A stretch of 64,000 nucleotides of DNA, taken from contig NZ_JABDHQ010000011.1 in the NCBI RefSeq assembly GCF_018709685.1, positions 1 through 64,000 on the forward strand. The letters run 5' to 3'. Positions within the stretch are counted from its first letter, which is position 1. Each line of letters opens with the position of its first letter. Shown here piece after piece: positions 25,664-34,544 of the stretch. The DNA is from Akkermansia muciniphila (GTDB lineage: Bacteria; Verrucomicrobiota; Verrucomicrobiia; Verrucomicrobiales; Akkermansiaceae). A model generated the notes under the pieces. It was not told where the DNA came from, did no database searches, and was given only the letters and a program-made list of their open reading frames with translations. Made by a program: the position numbers and the translations under genes.

Positions 25664-27397
25664 ATGAAAACGGCTTCCGCCCTTCTTTTAGGCCTTGTTC
25701 TTGGCCTTTCCGGCTGTTCCCTGCACCAGCAGCAGGGAACGGCGTACACCCATTACCAGGATGACGCAGCGGCCATCCGGGAGGCTCACGCCGCATGGCT
25801 CATCCTTGCGGACCCGCGCCGCAGCAGGGAATGGCCGGAAGCCAGGAAGAAATACAACGCGTGCATCCGGGAACTGGCCGCGCACCTGAAAGAGGCCAAA
25901 CGCGAGGGCGGCATGAATGAGAGGACGCGCCGGAGCCTCCCCTTCATCATTGAAAAAGCCCCTTACGCCAAGGACAGCAATCCGTGGTTCTATGAAGCCA
26001 TCTACATGTCCGACGAGGTGGACCCCACCTTCCGCCTGCGGGAGAGCGTAACCGTGGAAGGCATGGGCATTCCCCTGGCGGGCCTGGCGCCCCAGGGCGT
26101 TTCCCGGCCCCATGCCAACGTATTGAAGGACAATGGCAACGTGCACACGCTGACGGCCATTCTGGATTTTGACCGCGTGGTAGACGGCAAACCGGCGCTG
26201 CGCACCATCCCGCGCCTGATGAATGAGCACATCTTCATCGGCAAGAACAAGGTGCGGCACCCTCTGGCGGCCAACTTTTCCGTACCCATCGCCCTGTTCT
26301 GGAAGCTTTCCGACGCGGACGGCACGGAACTGCTGGGCGCGTTCCGCCCCAAGAAGGCCATCAATACGATGGGGCTTTATTTTTCCGAACCGTACGATCC
26401 CAAGAAAATTCCCGTGCTGTTCACCCACGGCCTGATGTCCGGCCCCGCCACCTTCGCCAACCTGACCAACCGCCTGCTGGTGGACCCCGTCATCCGGGAA
26501 AACTACCAGTTCTGGTTCTTCGGCTATCCGTCCGGGCTGGCCTGGACCATTCCGGCCAGCAGGCAGCGGGAGGCTCTGGAGGAACTGATGAAGGAGTACA
26601 ACCCCCGCGGCGCCTCCAAAGAAATGAACAACATCGTCATGGTGGGGCACTCCATGGGCGGCCTCATCACCCGGTTCAACAATTCCACCAAGCCGTGGAC
26701 GCTGATGAGGGGCCTGTTTGAACTGCCCCCGGAGACCTTTGCGGACATGACGCTGGAGAACTGGAAAACCGGGCTGGAACCCCTGCACTGCGACGAGCAT
26801 ACGCTGGAACAGCTCCAGAACAATTTCATCTTCTCCCCGGCGCGGGGCGTCACGCGCATCGTGTACATGGCCACGCCCCACCGCGGCTCCACCTTTGCGG
26901 ACAACTGGATAGGGCGGCTGGGCCAGCGCCTGATCGACCTCCCCGCGGACATGCTGGAAGAAGTCACCCGCATTGCCACCCTCAGCCGCGGCATGTTCCT
27001 GCTGAATCCCCTCCAGCTGAAGGACGAGCTCACCAGCATCCGCCAGCTTTCCCCCAACTCCTCCCTGGTCAAGTACATGTCCGAGCTGCGCGGCTCCCCC
27101 TCCGTTCCGGTTCATTCCATCATTGGCGACAGGGGCAGGAACGATACGCCCCACTCCTCCGACGGGGTGGTGAAGTACCGTTCCTCCCATCTGGACTGGA
27201 GCGAGAGTGAAAAGATCGTCCCGTCCGGGCACAGCGTGCAGGACGATCCCGCCGCCGCCGTGGAACTGCGGCGCATCCTCCGCGAACACCTGGCCAGGGT
27301 CAAGGGGTGCCAGGCGCTGGAGGAAGCGGACGCCAGGGCCGCCACCCCGGTGTGGCAGACCAATCCCGCGCCGCCCGTCATCCTGAAGAGGCCGTAA
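25664..27397 (+). CDS. Lipoprotein alpha/beta-hydrolase, lipase-like
   Basis: A 577-residue predicted lipoprotein hydrolase. The signal ends in a lipobox LGLSGC. A poorly conserved region (about 25-230) precedes a lipase core with FTHGLMSGPATFANL as the oxyanion strand and VMVGHSMGGLITR with the nucleophile Ser. MATPHRGSTFADNW and a late GHSVQDDPAAA supply further lipase features, including a candidate His. The pattern resembles bacterial triacylglycerol lipase/PGAP1-like proteins. It is the last gene of the ileS run, 37 nt after sufS. Substrate unknown. Confidence 0.78.
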   Translation: MKTASALLLGLVLGLSGCSLHQQQGTAYTHYQDDAAAIREAHAAWLILADPRRSREWPEARKKYNACIRELAAHLKEAKREGGMNERTRRSLPFIIEKAPYAKDSNPWFYEAIYMSDEVDPTFRLRESVTVEGMGIPLAGLAPQGVSRPHANVLKDNGNVHTLTAILDFDRVVDGKPALRTIPRLMNEHIFIGKNKVRHPLAANFSVPIALFWKLSDADGTELLGAFRPKKAINTMGLYFSEPYDPKKIPVLFTHGLMSGPATFANLTNRLLVDPVIRENYQFWFFGYPSGLAWTIPASRQREALEELMKEYNPRGASKEMNNIVMVGHSMGGLITRFNNSTKPWTLMRGLFELPPETFADMTLENWKTGLEPLHCDEHTLEQLQNNFIFSPARGVTRIVYMATPHRGSTFADNWIGRLGQRLIDLPADMLEEVTRIATLSRGMFLLNPLQLKDELTSIRQLSPNSSLVKYMSELRGSPSVPVHSIIGDRGRNDTPHSSDGVVKYRSSHLDWSESEKIVPSGHSVQDDPAAAVELRRILREHLARVKGCQALEEADARAATPVWQTNPAPPVILKRP

Positions 27398-27595
27398 AGC
27401 GGGCGTTCCCCTGCCCCGGAGCATGGAGCAACTGCCTTGTTTCTTTCCGGGCGCCTCCGTTCCGCGCTCTTCCGCACCCTTTATGCCGCCTTCACTGCCG
27501 GAAAAACATTCCTCCGCTTCTGCCGGGAACGGACATGACGCGGCTGGGAGGAAGAAGAAAAATTCCTCCCTCCGGCAATATGCCCCCTTATAGAG

Positions 27596-27625
27596 TTGCT
27601 TCCGGCAGAGGATTCAAGCTAGAGT
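27596..27625 (+). promoter_or_regulatory. Possible promoter of the pseudokinase operon
   Basis: TTGCTT (27596-27601), an 18-nt spacer and TAGAGT (27620-27625) lie 27 nt upstream of the ATG. The rest of the 255-bp gap after the lipase shows no gene. Confidence 0.4.
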
Positions 27626-27652
27626 ATTTGCCAATACTATTCCCCCTCCTCC

Positions 27653-29326
27653 ATGCCCGACGACGACTCCCTTTCCATGGACCAGATTTCCGCTCTCTTC
27701 CCCCAGCTGGAAAACATCCGGCTCACCGGAACCAAAGGCCCCCAGCAGATTTTTACGGCCACCCTGAAATCCAACTTTGCGCCCGTCATGCTGCGGGTGG
27801 TCCCCACGGAAGAAGCCGGCGTTTTCGGCTGGGACCCGGAATTCATCGTGCGCTCCCTCACCATCGTGGAGCAGGCGCACCAGGGCCTTCTGCGGGTTTA
27901 TGAAGTGGGGCAGGCGGGGCCGTTCACCTTCATCATTTCCGAGCATTCCCCCTATCCGCGCCTGGCGGACCTGGAGCAGCTTCCCCAAATCCCCCCCCAG
28001 GCGGCGCTCAACCTGGTCCGGAACATGGCGGAAGGGCTGCTGACGCTGCACCGCAAGGGCATCTTTCACGGAGGCATCACGCCCAAGCTGATCTGCCTGA
28101 GGGCGGACGGCGGTGACGCCCTGTTGCTGCCCATCAACATTTATCCGGCCCAGCCTCCCGTGGACATGGGGGATTACGCTTCCCCCGAATGGGTCACCGG
28201 AGCGGAGGCCACGTTCACGCCGGGCATGGACATTTACGCCCTGGGGCTGACGCTCTACATTCTGCTGACCCGCAAGACGCCCATGGAAACGGGCTTCGCC
28301 ATGCCTTCCACCCTGGTCAAATGCAGCGACGCCGTGGATGCGGTGGTTTCCCGCGCCATCAATCCGGATACCCGGGAACGCTACCGGAACCTGGGGGATT
28401 TCATCACGGACCTGGACAAGGCGATTGCCAATCCCACGGGCAGGAGCGCCGCCGCCCTTCCGGCCACGGGCGCCGCCCCGGCGGTCCCCTCCCTGAATAC
28501 GCAGAAGGGGCAGTCCAATATTTACTATTATCTCATCCCGGCCCTGATCGTGGGCATTGTGCTGACTTACACCTGCATCCTGTACAAGAAGGATGTGGCC
28601 AGAATGCGCAATGACTACAACGAGCAGGTGCAGAAGAACAATAACGCGAAGGCGGACGCCGCGCGAAAGGCGAACCGGGAGGCGCGCCGCCACGCCCCGG
28701 CAGTTCCTGCCCCCGCCGTCCCGGCCACGACGGATAACGCCGTTCCGGCTCCGGTCCCTGCGGTACCGGCTCCCGCCGCGCCCCCCGCTCCCGCACCGGC
28801 AGTCCCCAAATCTTCCGGAGAACCCGGCAAGGTCAACTGGAGCCTCCAGCCCGGCGTGAAGGTGCGCCAGAGCTCCAACCGCAACATGCTGGACGCCTAT
28901 GGTCCGGAAAAGGCCGTTGACGGCAATACCAGTTCCGAACTTGCGGATGTCTCCATCAGCGCCACCGGCGTGGTGGAAGGGAAAAACGCCTGGTTCGGCA
29001 TCGACTTCGGCGCGGGGGCCAACCGCACCGTGGAAAAAGTGGTCATTTACACTCCTGCCAACCTGACCCTGCTGGGCACGATGGAGGAGTTCAAGGTGCT
29101 GCTGTACGACAATGACAAGAACGTGCTGGCGGAAAAGACCTTCACCACCACCCCCTCTGAAAAATCCACCAACGTCACCACCTGGAAGCTGGACGCTCCG
29201 GTCAAGGCGCGCGCCCTGCGCGTGGAATCCACCAATCCCGCCCGCCCGCTGGCGCTGACGGAGGTGGAGGCCTACGGCCCTGAAGAAGAGCCGGACGCGC
29301 CCGCTCCCGCCCCTGAGGAAGAATAA
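27653..29326 (+). CDS. Membrane pseudokinase with extracytoplasmic F5/8 type C (discoidin) domain
   Basis: A 557-residue protein with three parts. Residues 15-260 form a Ser/Thr kinase-like fold in the cytoplasm, but catalysis looks lost. The strand-3 Lys is Arg48 (VMLRVV), the HRD loop is HGG (139-141), and no DFG is seen where LLPINIY stands. Structural marks remain: SPEW (177-180) for APE, and the helix F motif MDIYALGLTLYILLT. One membrane helix (290-311) and a charged coil plus Pro/Ala linker (to about 395) lead to an outer F5/8C-like domain (about 395-545) with RQSSN, AVDGN, WFGIDFG and ALRVES motifs. Such domains often bind sugars. The stop overlaps the next start as TAATG. It probably acts as a ligand-sensing scaffold (inference). 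Confidence 0.8.
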   Translation: MPDDDSLSMDQISALFPQLENIRLTGTKGPQQIFTATLKSNFAPVMLRVVPTEEAGVFGWDPEFIVRSLTIVEQAHQGLLRVYEVGQAGPFTFIISEHSPYPRLADLEQLPQIPPQAALNLVRNMAEGLLTLHRKGIFHGGITPKLICLRADGGDALLLPINIYPAQPPVDMGDYASPEWVTGAEATFTPGMDIYALGLTLYILLTRKTPMETGFAMPSTLVKCSDAVDAVVSRAINPDTRERYRNLGDFITDLDKAIANPTGRSAAALPATGAAPAVPSLNTQKGQSNIYYYLIPALIVGIVLTYTCILYKKDVARMRNDYNEQVQKNNNAKADAARKANREARRHAPAVPAPAVPATTDNAVPAPVPAVPAPAAPPAPAPAVPKSSGEPGKVNWSLQPGVKVRQSSNRNMLDAYGPEKAVDGNTSSELADVSISATGVVEGKNAWFGIDFGAGANRTVEKVVIYTPANLTLLGTMEEFKVLLYDNDKNVLAEKTFTTTPSEKSTNVTTWKLDAPVKARALRVESTNPARPLALTEVEAYGPEEEPDAPAPAPEEE

Positions 29327-30087
29327 TGCCTGAGCAACCGCCTCCAGCCGGGTTCCCGCCCCTGCGGAAAACCGGCGTTCTCCTTTTCCTCCTGTGCCTG
29401 TTTGCGCTGGCGCTGGCAGGGGGCACCCTGTACCTGGTTTTTCATGACCTCCCCCTGATTCAGCAGGCCATCGCGGAAACGGTGGCCCAGTCCGTGAAGG
29501 AGCTTCAGGAGGGCGGAAGCGCCTCCGTCTCCCTCACCCATGTGAATGCAGGAGGCACGGCGCCCTTCACCATGGACGGCAGCCTTTTCTACCTGTGCAC
29601 CGCCGGGCTGGTCATTTGCTGGCTGATGCTGGTTTACCGCCTGGCGCAGAACGCGGAAGCGGTGAAGAAGGGGGCGCTGCGCTGCACGCCCCTTCTCTGC
29701 GTCTTTTCCTTCTTCCTGCCCGTGGGCAACATATGGATGCCCCTTCAAGCCATGCTGGACATCAACAAGGCCCTGTCCTCCCCCGGCCCTTCACGCGGAA
29801 AGGGCTGGATATGGACGGCCTGGGCCGTCAGCGTGCCGGGCTCCCTGCTCGTCTTCCTGTATACGTTGTGCCAGCCCCTGGCCAGCTTCTTCCAGACCTT
29901 CCGCGCCTGGGCGGAAGAAGACCCGGGGAACGCGTTTGCGCTGGACCGGGAGCTGGAAGCCCTGATGAACGGCATGGTGCGGCCCGTCATCATGTACAAC
30001 GGCATGGCCTTTATTGCATGCCTGCTGGTTTCCGTGCTGATGATGCTCCACTTCCATTCCCTGCAAAGGCGGCTGGCAGTACGCTGA
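29326..30087 (+). CDS. DUF4328-like membrane protein
   Basis: A 253-residue inner-membrane protein with four or so helices (about 18-40, 87-106, 120-140 and 165-185, plus one near 227-245). The segment FFLPVGNIWMPLQAMLDINKA matches the DUF4328 signature of a Pro/Asn/Trp turn inside the bundle. A loop of about 45 residues between helices 1 and 2 lies on one side. It is coupled to the pseudokinase by a one-base overlap (TAATG), so the two should be made together and may form a complex. No function is known for the family. Confidence 0.7.
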   Translation: MPEQPPPAGFPPLRKTGVLLFLLCLFALALAGGTLYLVFHDLPLIQQAIAETVAQSVKELQEGGSASVSLTHVNAGGTAPFTMDGSLFYLCTAGLVICWLMLVYRLAQNAEAVKKGALRCTPLLCVFSFFLPVGNIWMPLQAMLDINKALSSPGPSRGKGWIWTAWAVSVPGSLLVFLYTLCQPLASFFQTFRAWAEEDPGNAFALDRELEALMNGMVRPVIMYNGMAFIACLLVSVLMMLHFHSLQRRLAVR

Positions 30088-30278
30088 CCCTTCCCCCGGA
30101 CAATCCGCCTCTACCGCAGGCTCCCGCCGGGAGCACGGGCGGGCAAGCTTATCTTCTCCCCCTCCCGCTTTTTCCCGTATCCGGCTATTCTCAATGCTTC
30201 ACGGAAGCTTTTTGAGACAGAGGCCCGGGGCCCTTTCCATCCGTCCCTGCACCCTCATGGGAGACTTCCTTCCGGGCA
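30088..30278. other. Intergenic region between convergent genes
   Basis: It holds a GC hairpin, GCTCCC-GCC-GGGAGC (30120-30134), without a T tract, so it is at best a weak terminator for the DUF4328 gene. Nothing else was recognised before the rplS terminator. Confidence 0.35.
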
Positions 30279-30312
30279 TAAAAAACCCGGCCACGCCTCA
30301 CGGCGGGCCGGG
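30279..30312 (-). terminator. Terminator of rplS
   Basis: Reading the minus strand, CCCGGC (30312-30307) pairs with GCCGGG (30290-30285), followed by a T run (30284-30279). Confidence 0.75.
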
Positions 30313-30337
30313 CCAGCAAAAATAGCAATTCCTCCGG

Positions 30338-30685
30338 TTAGCGCTTGGCGGCTTTCACCGTCATGGCGTCCTTGCCGATGCGGCCGCGGAGATAGTGAAG
30401 CTTGGCGCGGCGGACTTTGCCGCGGTTTACGACTTCAATCTTGGCGATGCGGGGGGTGTGCAGGGGGAACACGCGTTCCACGCCTTCACCGTAGGAAATC
30501 TTGCGCACCGTAAAAGCTTCATTGACGCCGGAACCGCGCTTGGCGATCACGATGCCCTGGAAAATCTGAATACGTTCCTTGCCGCCTTCAATAACACGAG
30601 TGTGAACCTTGATGGTATCACCTACGTTAAATGCGGTCACGTCCGCCTTGAGTTGCTCCTGCTCGATTTTGTTGATAATGTTCAT
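30338..30685 (-). CDS. rplS: 50S ribosomal protein L19
   Basis: A 115-residue component of the large ribosomal subunit located at the 30S-50S interface. The sequence shows the family core: [52 protein letters not shown] and [12 protein letters not shown]. Length is normal. It is not next to rpsP, rimM or trmD, the usual partners, and instead forms its own unit with a clear terminator. The 110-bp upstream gap is the leader region; no L19-type leader hairpin was obvious. Confidence 0.97.
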   Translation of the reverse strand: MNIINKIEQEQLKADVTAFNVGDTIKVHTRVIEGGKERIQIFQGIVIAKRGSGVNEAFTVRKISYGEGVERVFPLHTPRIAKIEVVNRGKVRRAKLHYLRGRIGKDAMTVKAAKR

Positions 30686-30760
30686 CTTGTGTTATCTATT
30701 GCTGGTGAATATCAGTAAAAGGAAAACTTACGGGACGCAGAATATGGGCCATAATCCCCT

Positions 30761-30781
30761 AAAAGGCAATCCAAATTTGCC
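30761..30781 (-). terminator. Weak terminator after the TIGR03790 gene
   Basis: On the minus strand GGCAA...TTGCC forms a 5-bp stem followed by TTTT. The stem is short, so the call is tentative. Confidence 0.3.
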
Positions 30782-30795
30782 GTACGGCCTCAATT

Positions 30796-32334
30796 TTATT
30801 TTTTAACCGGGACCGGAGGCGGGGCCATCCTGCCGCGCCATTCCTCCAGCGCCGGAAGAAAGGCGGAGGAAGACATGAGCGCGTGAACGCTGTCCATGCG
30901 CATCAGGCACGCCTTTTCTCCTCCCTGGGCGCGCTCCACCAGCAGGGACTCCAGCAGAAGGCGGGCGCGGGTGCGGGCGTCCGGCGCGCCGTCCAGCGCG
31001 GAGAAAACCAGCTTTCCGGCCTGCACCGGATCCTTCCGGTACAGGTATTCCAGGGCCAGCGCTTCATAAAGGCAGGAGGAGGGAGCCTTCCGGGCGGTCT
31101 CCAGCAGCCGGGCGGAGCGCTCCCGCCAGCGGTCCCCGAACTGCACCCGGGAAGCCCACCAGCCCTGGAAGTAGCGGTCCTCTTCCGTGGGCTTCACATC
31201 CATGCTTTTCATGCGGGCATACGGGCGGTAGAGGGGGTCTCCGAACACCACCCCCTGCCAGGACAGCACGGGCATGCTCATCCAGGAGGCCTCCGCCACG
31301 GAATAGCCATCCAGCAGCCGGTCCACAAAAATGTCAAAGCGGTGGCATGCGCCCAGGAACGGTTCATATACGTTCCCCACCGTCACGGCCGCCCCCTTTT
31401 CCAGCAGGGCGGAGCTCCACCCCGTGCCGGGAACCTTGAAATCCGAGGCGCTGAAGGAATGCAGGTGCATGGCCACCGCACCGGGACGGAAACGGAAGGA
31501 GGGGTCCGTGAACGGACCGTTTGCCGTACCCGTGTACCACCCGCAGTAAAGCGCCGTGTCCCGGCTCAGCGGGAACTTCTCCGGAAGCGTCTGGGGCCAG
31601 TCGTCCAGGTAGGCGGGCATGCCTGCCTCCCGCACGCTCCGGAACACGGCGTCCAGCCACGCGTCCCCCTGGGCGTAGGGGCCGCCACGGTCCACCACCG
31701 CCCACCCCCACAGGCCGTTTTTCTCCACCTCCGCGGGTTCTTTCACCAGCCGCATGCAGGTCTCCGCCGTCAGGCCGTCCAGGCGGCACACCAGGAACGT
31801 GGGAAGTCCGGCGCCTACAAAATCCTCCCTGGAATTATAATAGGGATTCGGCAGCCAGGACTTTTTTTCATATCCGTCCACGGCCAGCAGCGCCAGTTCC
31901 GAATCCACGGCGGCGCGGTCCGTCTGCATCTGGTTCACGTCCTTCCCGGGAGGGGGCACGGGATTTTCATGCCGTATCTTCATCGGCAGGTCCGCCATCA
32001 GCACCAGCGCGAAAATCTTCCGGTCCATCATGGGGGCGGAGGCAATGCCGGAAGGCACCCACCAGCGCTGTTCCCGGGCCGCACGCAGGAGGGGGGCGCG
32101 GATGAGGTCCTCGTACTCCTTCCGGGAAATCTCATTGGCCGCGGGACAATCCAGGGAAATGAGGTTCCTTTCCGGCACGCCGCGCACCCGAGCATATTCC
32201 GCGGCCATGCGCCGGCTCAGCTCCGATTTTCCGTTGTAAACCACGGCCACATGCGCGGGCTGGAGTTCATACGCCCGGACGGCGGAAAACCACGCCGCCA
32301 GAAAGAACAATACGGCTAATCCCCTCTTCAGCAT
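30796..32334 (-). CDS. TIGR03790 family exported protein
   Basis: A 512-residue protein with a signal peptide (LKRGLAVLFFLAAWFSAVRA). Its N-terminal half matches TIGR03790: VAVVYNGKSELSRRMAAEYA then RVRGVPERNLISLDCP, and further on LVLMADLPMKI and a GYxS-like turn. The family is seen mainly in Planctomycetes, Verrucomicrobia and some Cyanobacteria and has no known function. A C-terminal helical part (about 395-512) with TPR-like character follows. The start at 32334 is supported by a well-placed promoter ending 7 nt upstream; an ATG at 32346 overlaps that promoter's -10. It stands alone. Confidence 0.82.
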   Translation of the reverse strand: MLKRGLAVLFFLAAWFSAVRAYELQPAHVAVVYNGKSELSRRMAAEYARVRGVPERNLISLDCPAANEISRKEYEDLIRAPLLRAAREQRWWVPSGIASAPMMDRKIFALVLMADLPMKIRHENPVPPPGKDVNQMQTDRAAVDSELALLAVDGYEKKSWLPNPYYNSREDFVGAGLPTFLVCRLDGLTAETCMRLVKEPAEVEKNGLWGWAVVDRGGPYAQGDAWLDAVFRSVREAGMPAYLDDWPQTLPEKFPLSRDTALYCGWYTGTANGPFTDPSFRFRPGAVAMHLHSFSASDFKVPGTGWSSALLEKGAAVTVGNVYEPFLGACHRFDIFVDRLLDGYSVAEASWMSMPVLSWQGVVFGDPLYRPYARMKSMDVKPTEEDRYFQGWWASRVQFGDRWRERSARLLETARKAPSSCLYEALALEYLYRKDPVQAGKLVFSALDGAPDARTRARLLLESLLVERAQGGEKACLMRMDSVHALMSSSAFLPALEEWRGRMAPPPVPVKK

Positions 32335-32341
32335 ACCCCCT

Positions 32342-32369
32342 ACCATACCTGATCCGGCGGGGCAATCAA
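32342..32369 (-). promoter_or_regulatory. Promoter of the TIGR03790 gene
   Basis: On the minus strand TTGATT (32369-32364), a 16-nt spacer and TATGGT (32347-32342) end 7 nt before the ATG at 32334. A leaderless transcript is implied. Confidence 0.5.
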
Positions 32370-32417
32370 GCAGGCGAACCGAAGCATCCGTGATTTCGCC
32401 ATTTTTCCGCTTTTCGC

Positions 32418-32445
32418 TTCACTTCTAAAAAAAATCCGCTTTAAT
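32418..32445 (+). promoter_or_regulatory. Possible promoter of the propionate operon
   Basis: TTCACT (32418-32423), 16 nt and TTTAAT (32440-32445) lie 55 nt before the epimerase ATG in an A-rich stretch. It is the only promoter-like pair seen upstream of this operon. Confidence 0.35.
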
Positions 32446-32500
32446 GGCTCCTGATGTATTGCAGGCTTTCACCTGCATTCCCTACAACCATCATACGCAT

Positions 32501-32923
32501 ATGATTCAACAAATTGACCATATCGGCATCGCCGTCAAGAGCCTTGACGCCACCGTTCCCTATTACCGTGATGCGCTCGGATTCGGAGAGCCCCACATTG
32601 AGGAAGTGCCCACGCAAAAGGTGCGCGTCGCCATGTTTGACGTTGCCGGAGTCCACATTGAACTGCTTGAACCCACCTCTCCGGAAAGCGCCATTGCCAA
32701 GGCCATTGAGAAAAAAGGGGAGGGCATCCACCACATCGCTTTCAAGACCAACGACATTGCCGACAACATTTCCAAGGCCAAGGATGCAGGCCTCACCGTG
32801 CTGAACGACCCGCCCGTCCCCGGCGCGCACAACACGCAGGTCACCTTCCTGCATCCCAAGTGCACCTTCGGCGTTCTGACCGAATTCTGCCAGCATCCCG
32901 ACTCCTGCGGATGCGGCAAGTAA
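32501..32923 (+). CDS. mce: Methylmalonyl-CoA epimerase
   Basis: A 140-residue glyoxalase-fold metalloenzyme that interconverts (R)- and (S)-methylmalonyl-CoA, linking the B12 mutase product to the decarboxylase. The two beta-alpha-beta-beta-beta halves carry the metal ligands in IDHIGIAV (His), EGIHHIAF (His) and GVLTEF (Glu). Length fits the family. The ATG at 32501 starts exactly at the family N-terminus; the longer frame from 32444 has no homologous sequence. The last residues, CQHPDSCGCGK, are Cys-rich and unusual. It is first in the operon, 34 nt before the carboxyltransferase gene. Confidence 0.93.
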   Translation: MIQQIDHIGIAVKSLDATVPYYRDALGFGEPHIEEVPTQKVRVAMFDVAGVHIELLEPTSPESAIAKAIEKKGEGIHHIAFKTNDIADNISKAKDAGLTVLNDPPVPGAHNTQVTFLHPKCTFGVLTEFCQHPDSCGCGK

Positions 32924-32957
32924 GCATTCTCCCGAATTCACCATACCACTATACCAA

Positions 32958-34523
32958 ATGGCTATTGATCCCAAATTGATTGACGATCTGAACAGCCGCC
33001 GCAAGAAGGTCATCCTCAGCGGCGGTCAGGAAAAGATCGACAAAAGGCATGAAAAGGGCGAGATGACCGCCCGCGACCGCATGGGGTACCTCTTTGAAGA
33101 CGGCACCTTCTCGGAAATCGGCATGCACGTGCGCCACAACTGCCACAACTTCGGCATGGGCAAGAAGGAAATCCCCGGCGACGGCGTCGTTTCCGGCTTC
33201 GGCCTGGTGGACGGACGTCCGGTAGCCTGCGCGGCTTCCGACTTCCTGGCCCAGGGCGGTTCCCTCGGCTACATGCACGCCATGAAGATTGCGGACGCCC
33301 AGAAGTACGCCCTGAAGGCCGGCATCCCGATGGTGACGGTGAACGATTCCGGCGGCGCGCGCCTCCAGGAAGGCGTGGCGGCCCTGTCCGGCTATGCCCA
33401 GGTGTTCTACAACAACGTGCTGGCTTCCGGCGTGGTTCCGCAGATCTCCATGATCCTGGGCCCGTGCGCAGGCGGCGCGGCGTATTCCCCCGCCCTGACG
33501 GACTTCATCATCATGCGCAATTCCGGCAACGCCGGCATGTACATCACCGGTCCCAAGGTGATTGAACAGGTCACGTATGAAAAGTGCACGATGGACGACA
33601 TCGGCTCCGCGGCCATCCACGCCACCGTGTCCGGCAACGTCCACTTTGTGGCGGACAGCGACGCGCACGCCATGGACATCCTGAAGAAGCTCCTCTCCTT
33701 CCTCCCCTCCAACAACGCGGAAGAACCGCCCCACAAGCTGGACACCCCGCTTGACCTGAGCGCGGACGAAGGCATGAGCGACCTGATCCCCGCAGACAAC
33801 CGCACCCCCCTGGACGTGCAGCCCATCATCAGCCGCCTGGTGGATGACGGGGACTTCCTGGAAGTGCACAAGGACTTCGCCAAGAACGTCGTCGTCGGCT
33901 TCGGCCGCATCTGCGGCGTGGTGGTCGGCATCATCGCCAACCAGCCCAACGTGAAGGCCGGCTGCCTGGACATTGACTCCTCCGACAAGGCCGCCCGCTT
34001 CATCCGCTTCTGCAACGCCTTCAACATTCCGTTGGTGAACCTGGTGGACGTGCCCGGCTTCCTGCCCGGCAAGAACCAGGAACGCGGCGGCATCATCCGC
34101 CACGGGGCCAAGCTCATCTTCGCCTATTCCCAGGCCACGGTGCCCAAGGTCACGCTGATCATGCGCAAGGCCTATGGCGGCGCCTACATCGCCATGTGCT
34201 GCAAGGACCTGGGCGCTGATGCCGTCTTTGCCTGGCCCGGCGCGGAAATCGCCGTGATGGGCGCGGAAGGCGCCGTTCCGGTGCTTTACGGCCGCGAACT
34301 GAAAGCCGTGGAAGACCCTGCGGAAAAAGCCAAGCGCCAGGGAGAGCTTCTGGAAGAATACCGGGACGCCTTCTACAACCCGTACGTGGCGGCCGGCATG
34401 GGCCAGATCACGGAAGTCATCAATCCGGAAGAAACCCGCGCCAAGATCGCCTTTGCCCTGCGCACCCTGATGAACAAGAAGGAAGTGCGCCCGGCCAAGA
34501 AGCACGGCAACATTCCGCTCTAA
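32958..34523 (+). CDS. mmdA: Methylmalonyl-CoA decarboxylase alpha subunit (carboxyltransferase)
   Basis: A 521-residue crotonase-like carboxyltransferase that moves CO2 from methylmalonyl-CoA to biotin on the carrier, leaving propionyl-CoA. It shows the twin Clp/crotonase halves of PccB/MmdA: VNDSGGARLQEG, GPCAGGAAYSPALTDF and FMMGP-like MYITGP in the first; VDVPGFLPGKNQE, IRHGAKLIFAYSQATVPK and RKAYGGAYIAMCC in the second. Sequence alone does not split PccB from MmdA; the neighbouring OadG-, BCCP- and OadB-like genes, and lack of a biotin carboxylase, indicate the Na+-pumping decarboxylase. It is cytoplasmic and docks on the membrane subunits. Confidence 0.92.
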   Translation: MAIDPKLIDDLNSRRKKVILSGGQEKIDKRHEKGEMTARDRMGYLFEDGTFSEIGMHVRHNCHNFGMGKKEIPGDGVVSGFGLVDGRPVACAASDFLAQGGSLGYMHAMKIADAQKYALKAGIPMVTVNDSGGARLQEGVAALSGYAQVFYNNVLASGVVPQISMILGPCAGGAAYSPALTDFIIMRNSGNAGMYITGPKVIEQVTYEKCTMDDIGSAAIHATVSGNVHFVADSDAHAMDILKKLLSFLPSNNAEEPPHKLDTPLDLSADEGMSDLIPADNRTPLDVQPIISRLVDDGDFLEVHKDFAKNVVVGFGRICGVVVGIIANQPNVKAGCLDIDSSDKAARFIRFCNAFNIPLVNLVDVPGFLPGKNQERGGIIRHGAKLIFAYSQATVPKVTLIMRKAYGGAYIAMCCKDLGADAVFAWPGAEIAVMGAEGAVPVLYGRELKAVEDPAEKAKRQGELLEEYRDAFYNPYVAAGMGQITEVINPEETRAKIAFALRTLMNKKEVRPAKKHGNIPL

Positions 34524-34544
34524 CATCCATTTTAACGGATTCAT

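Noticed and set aside
28690-28810. Tandem Pro/Ala codon repeats in the pseudokinase gene as a possible minisatellite
   Set aside because: They code for an in-frame flexible linker typical of membrane-anchored receptors and do not form exact DNA repeats.
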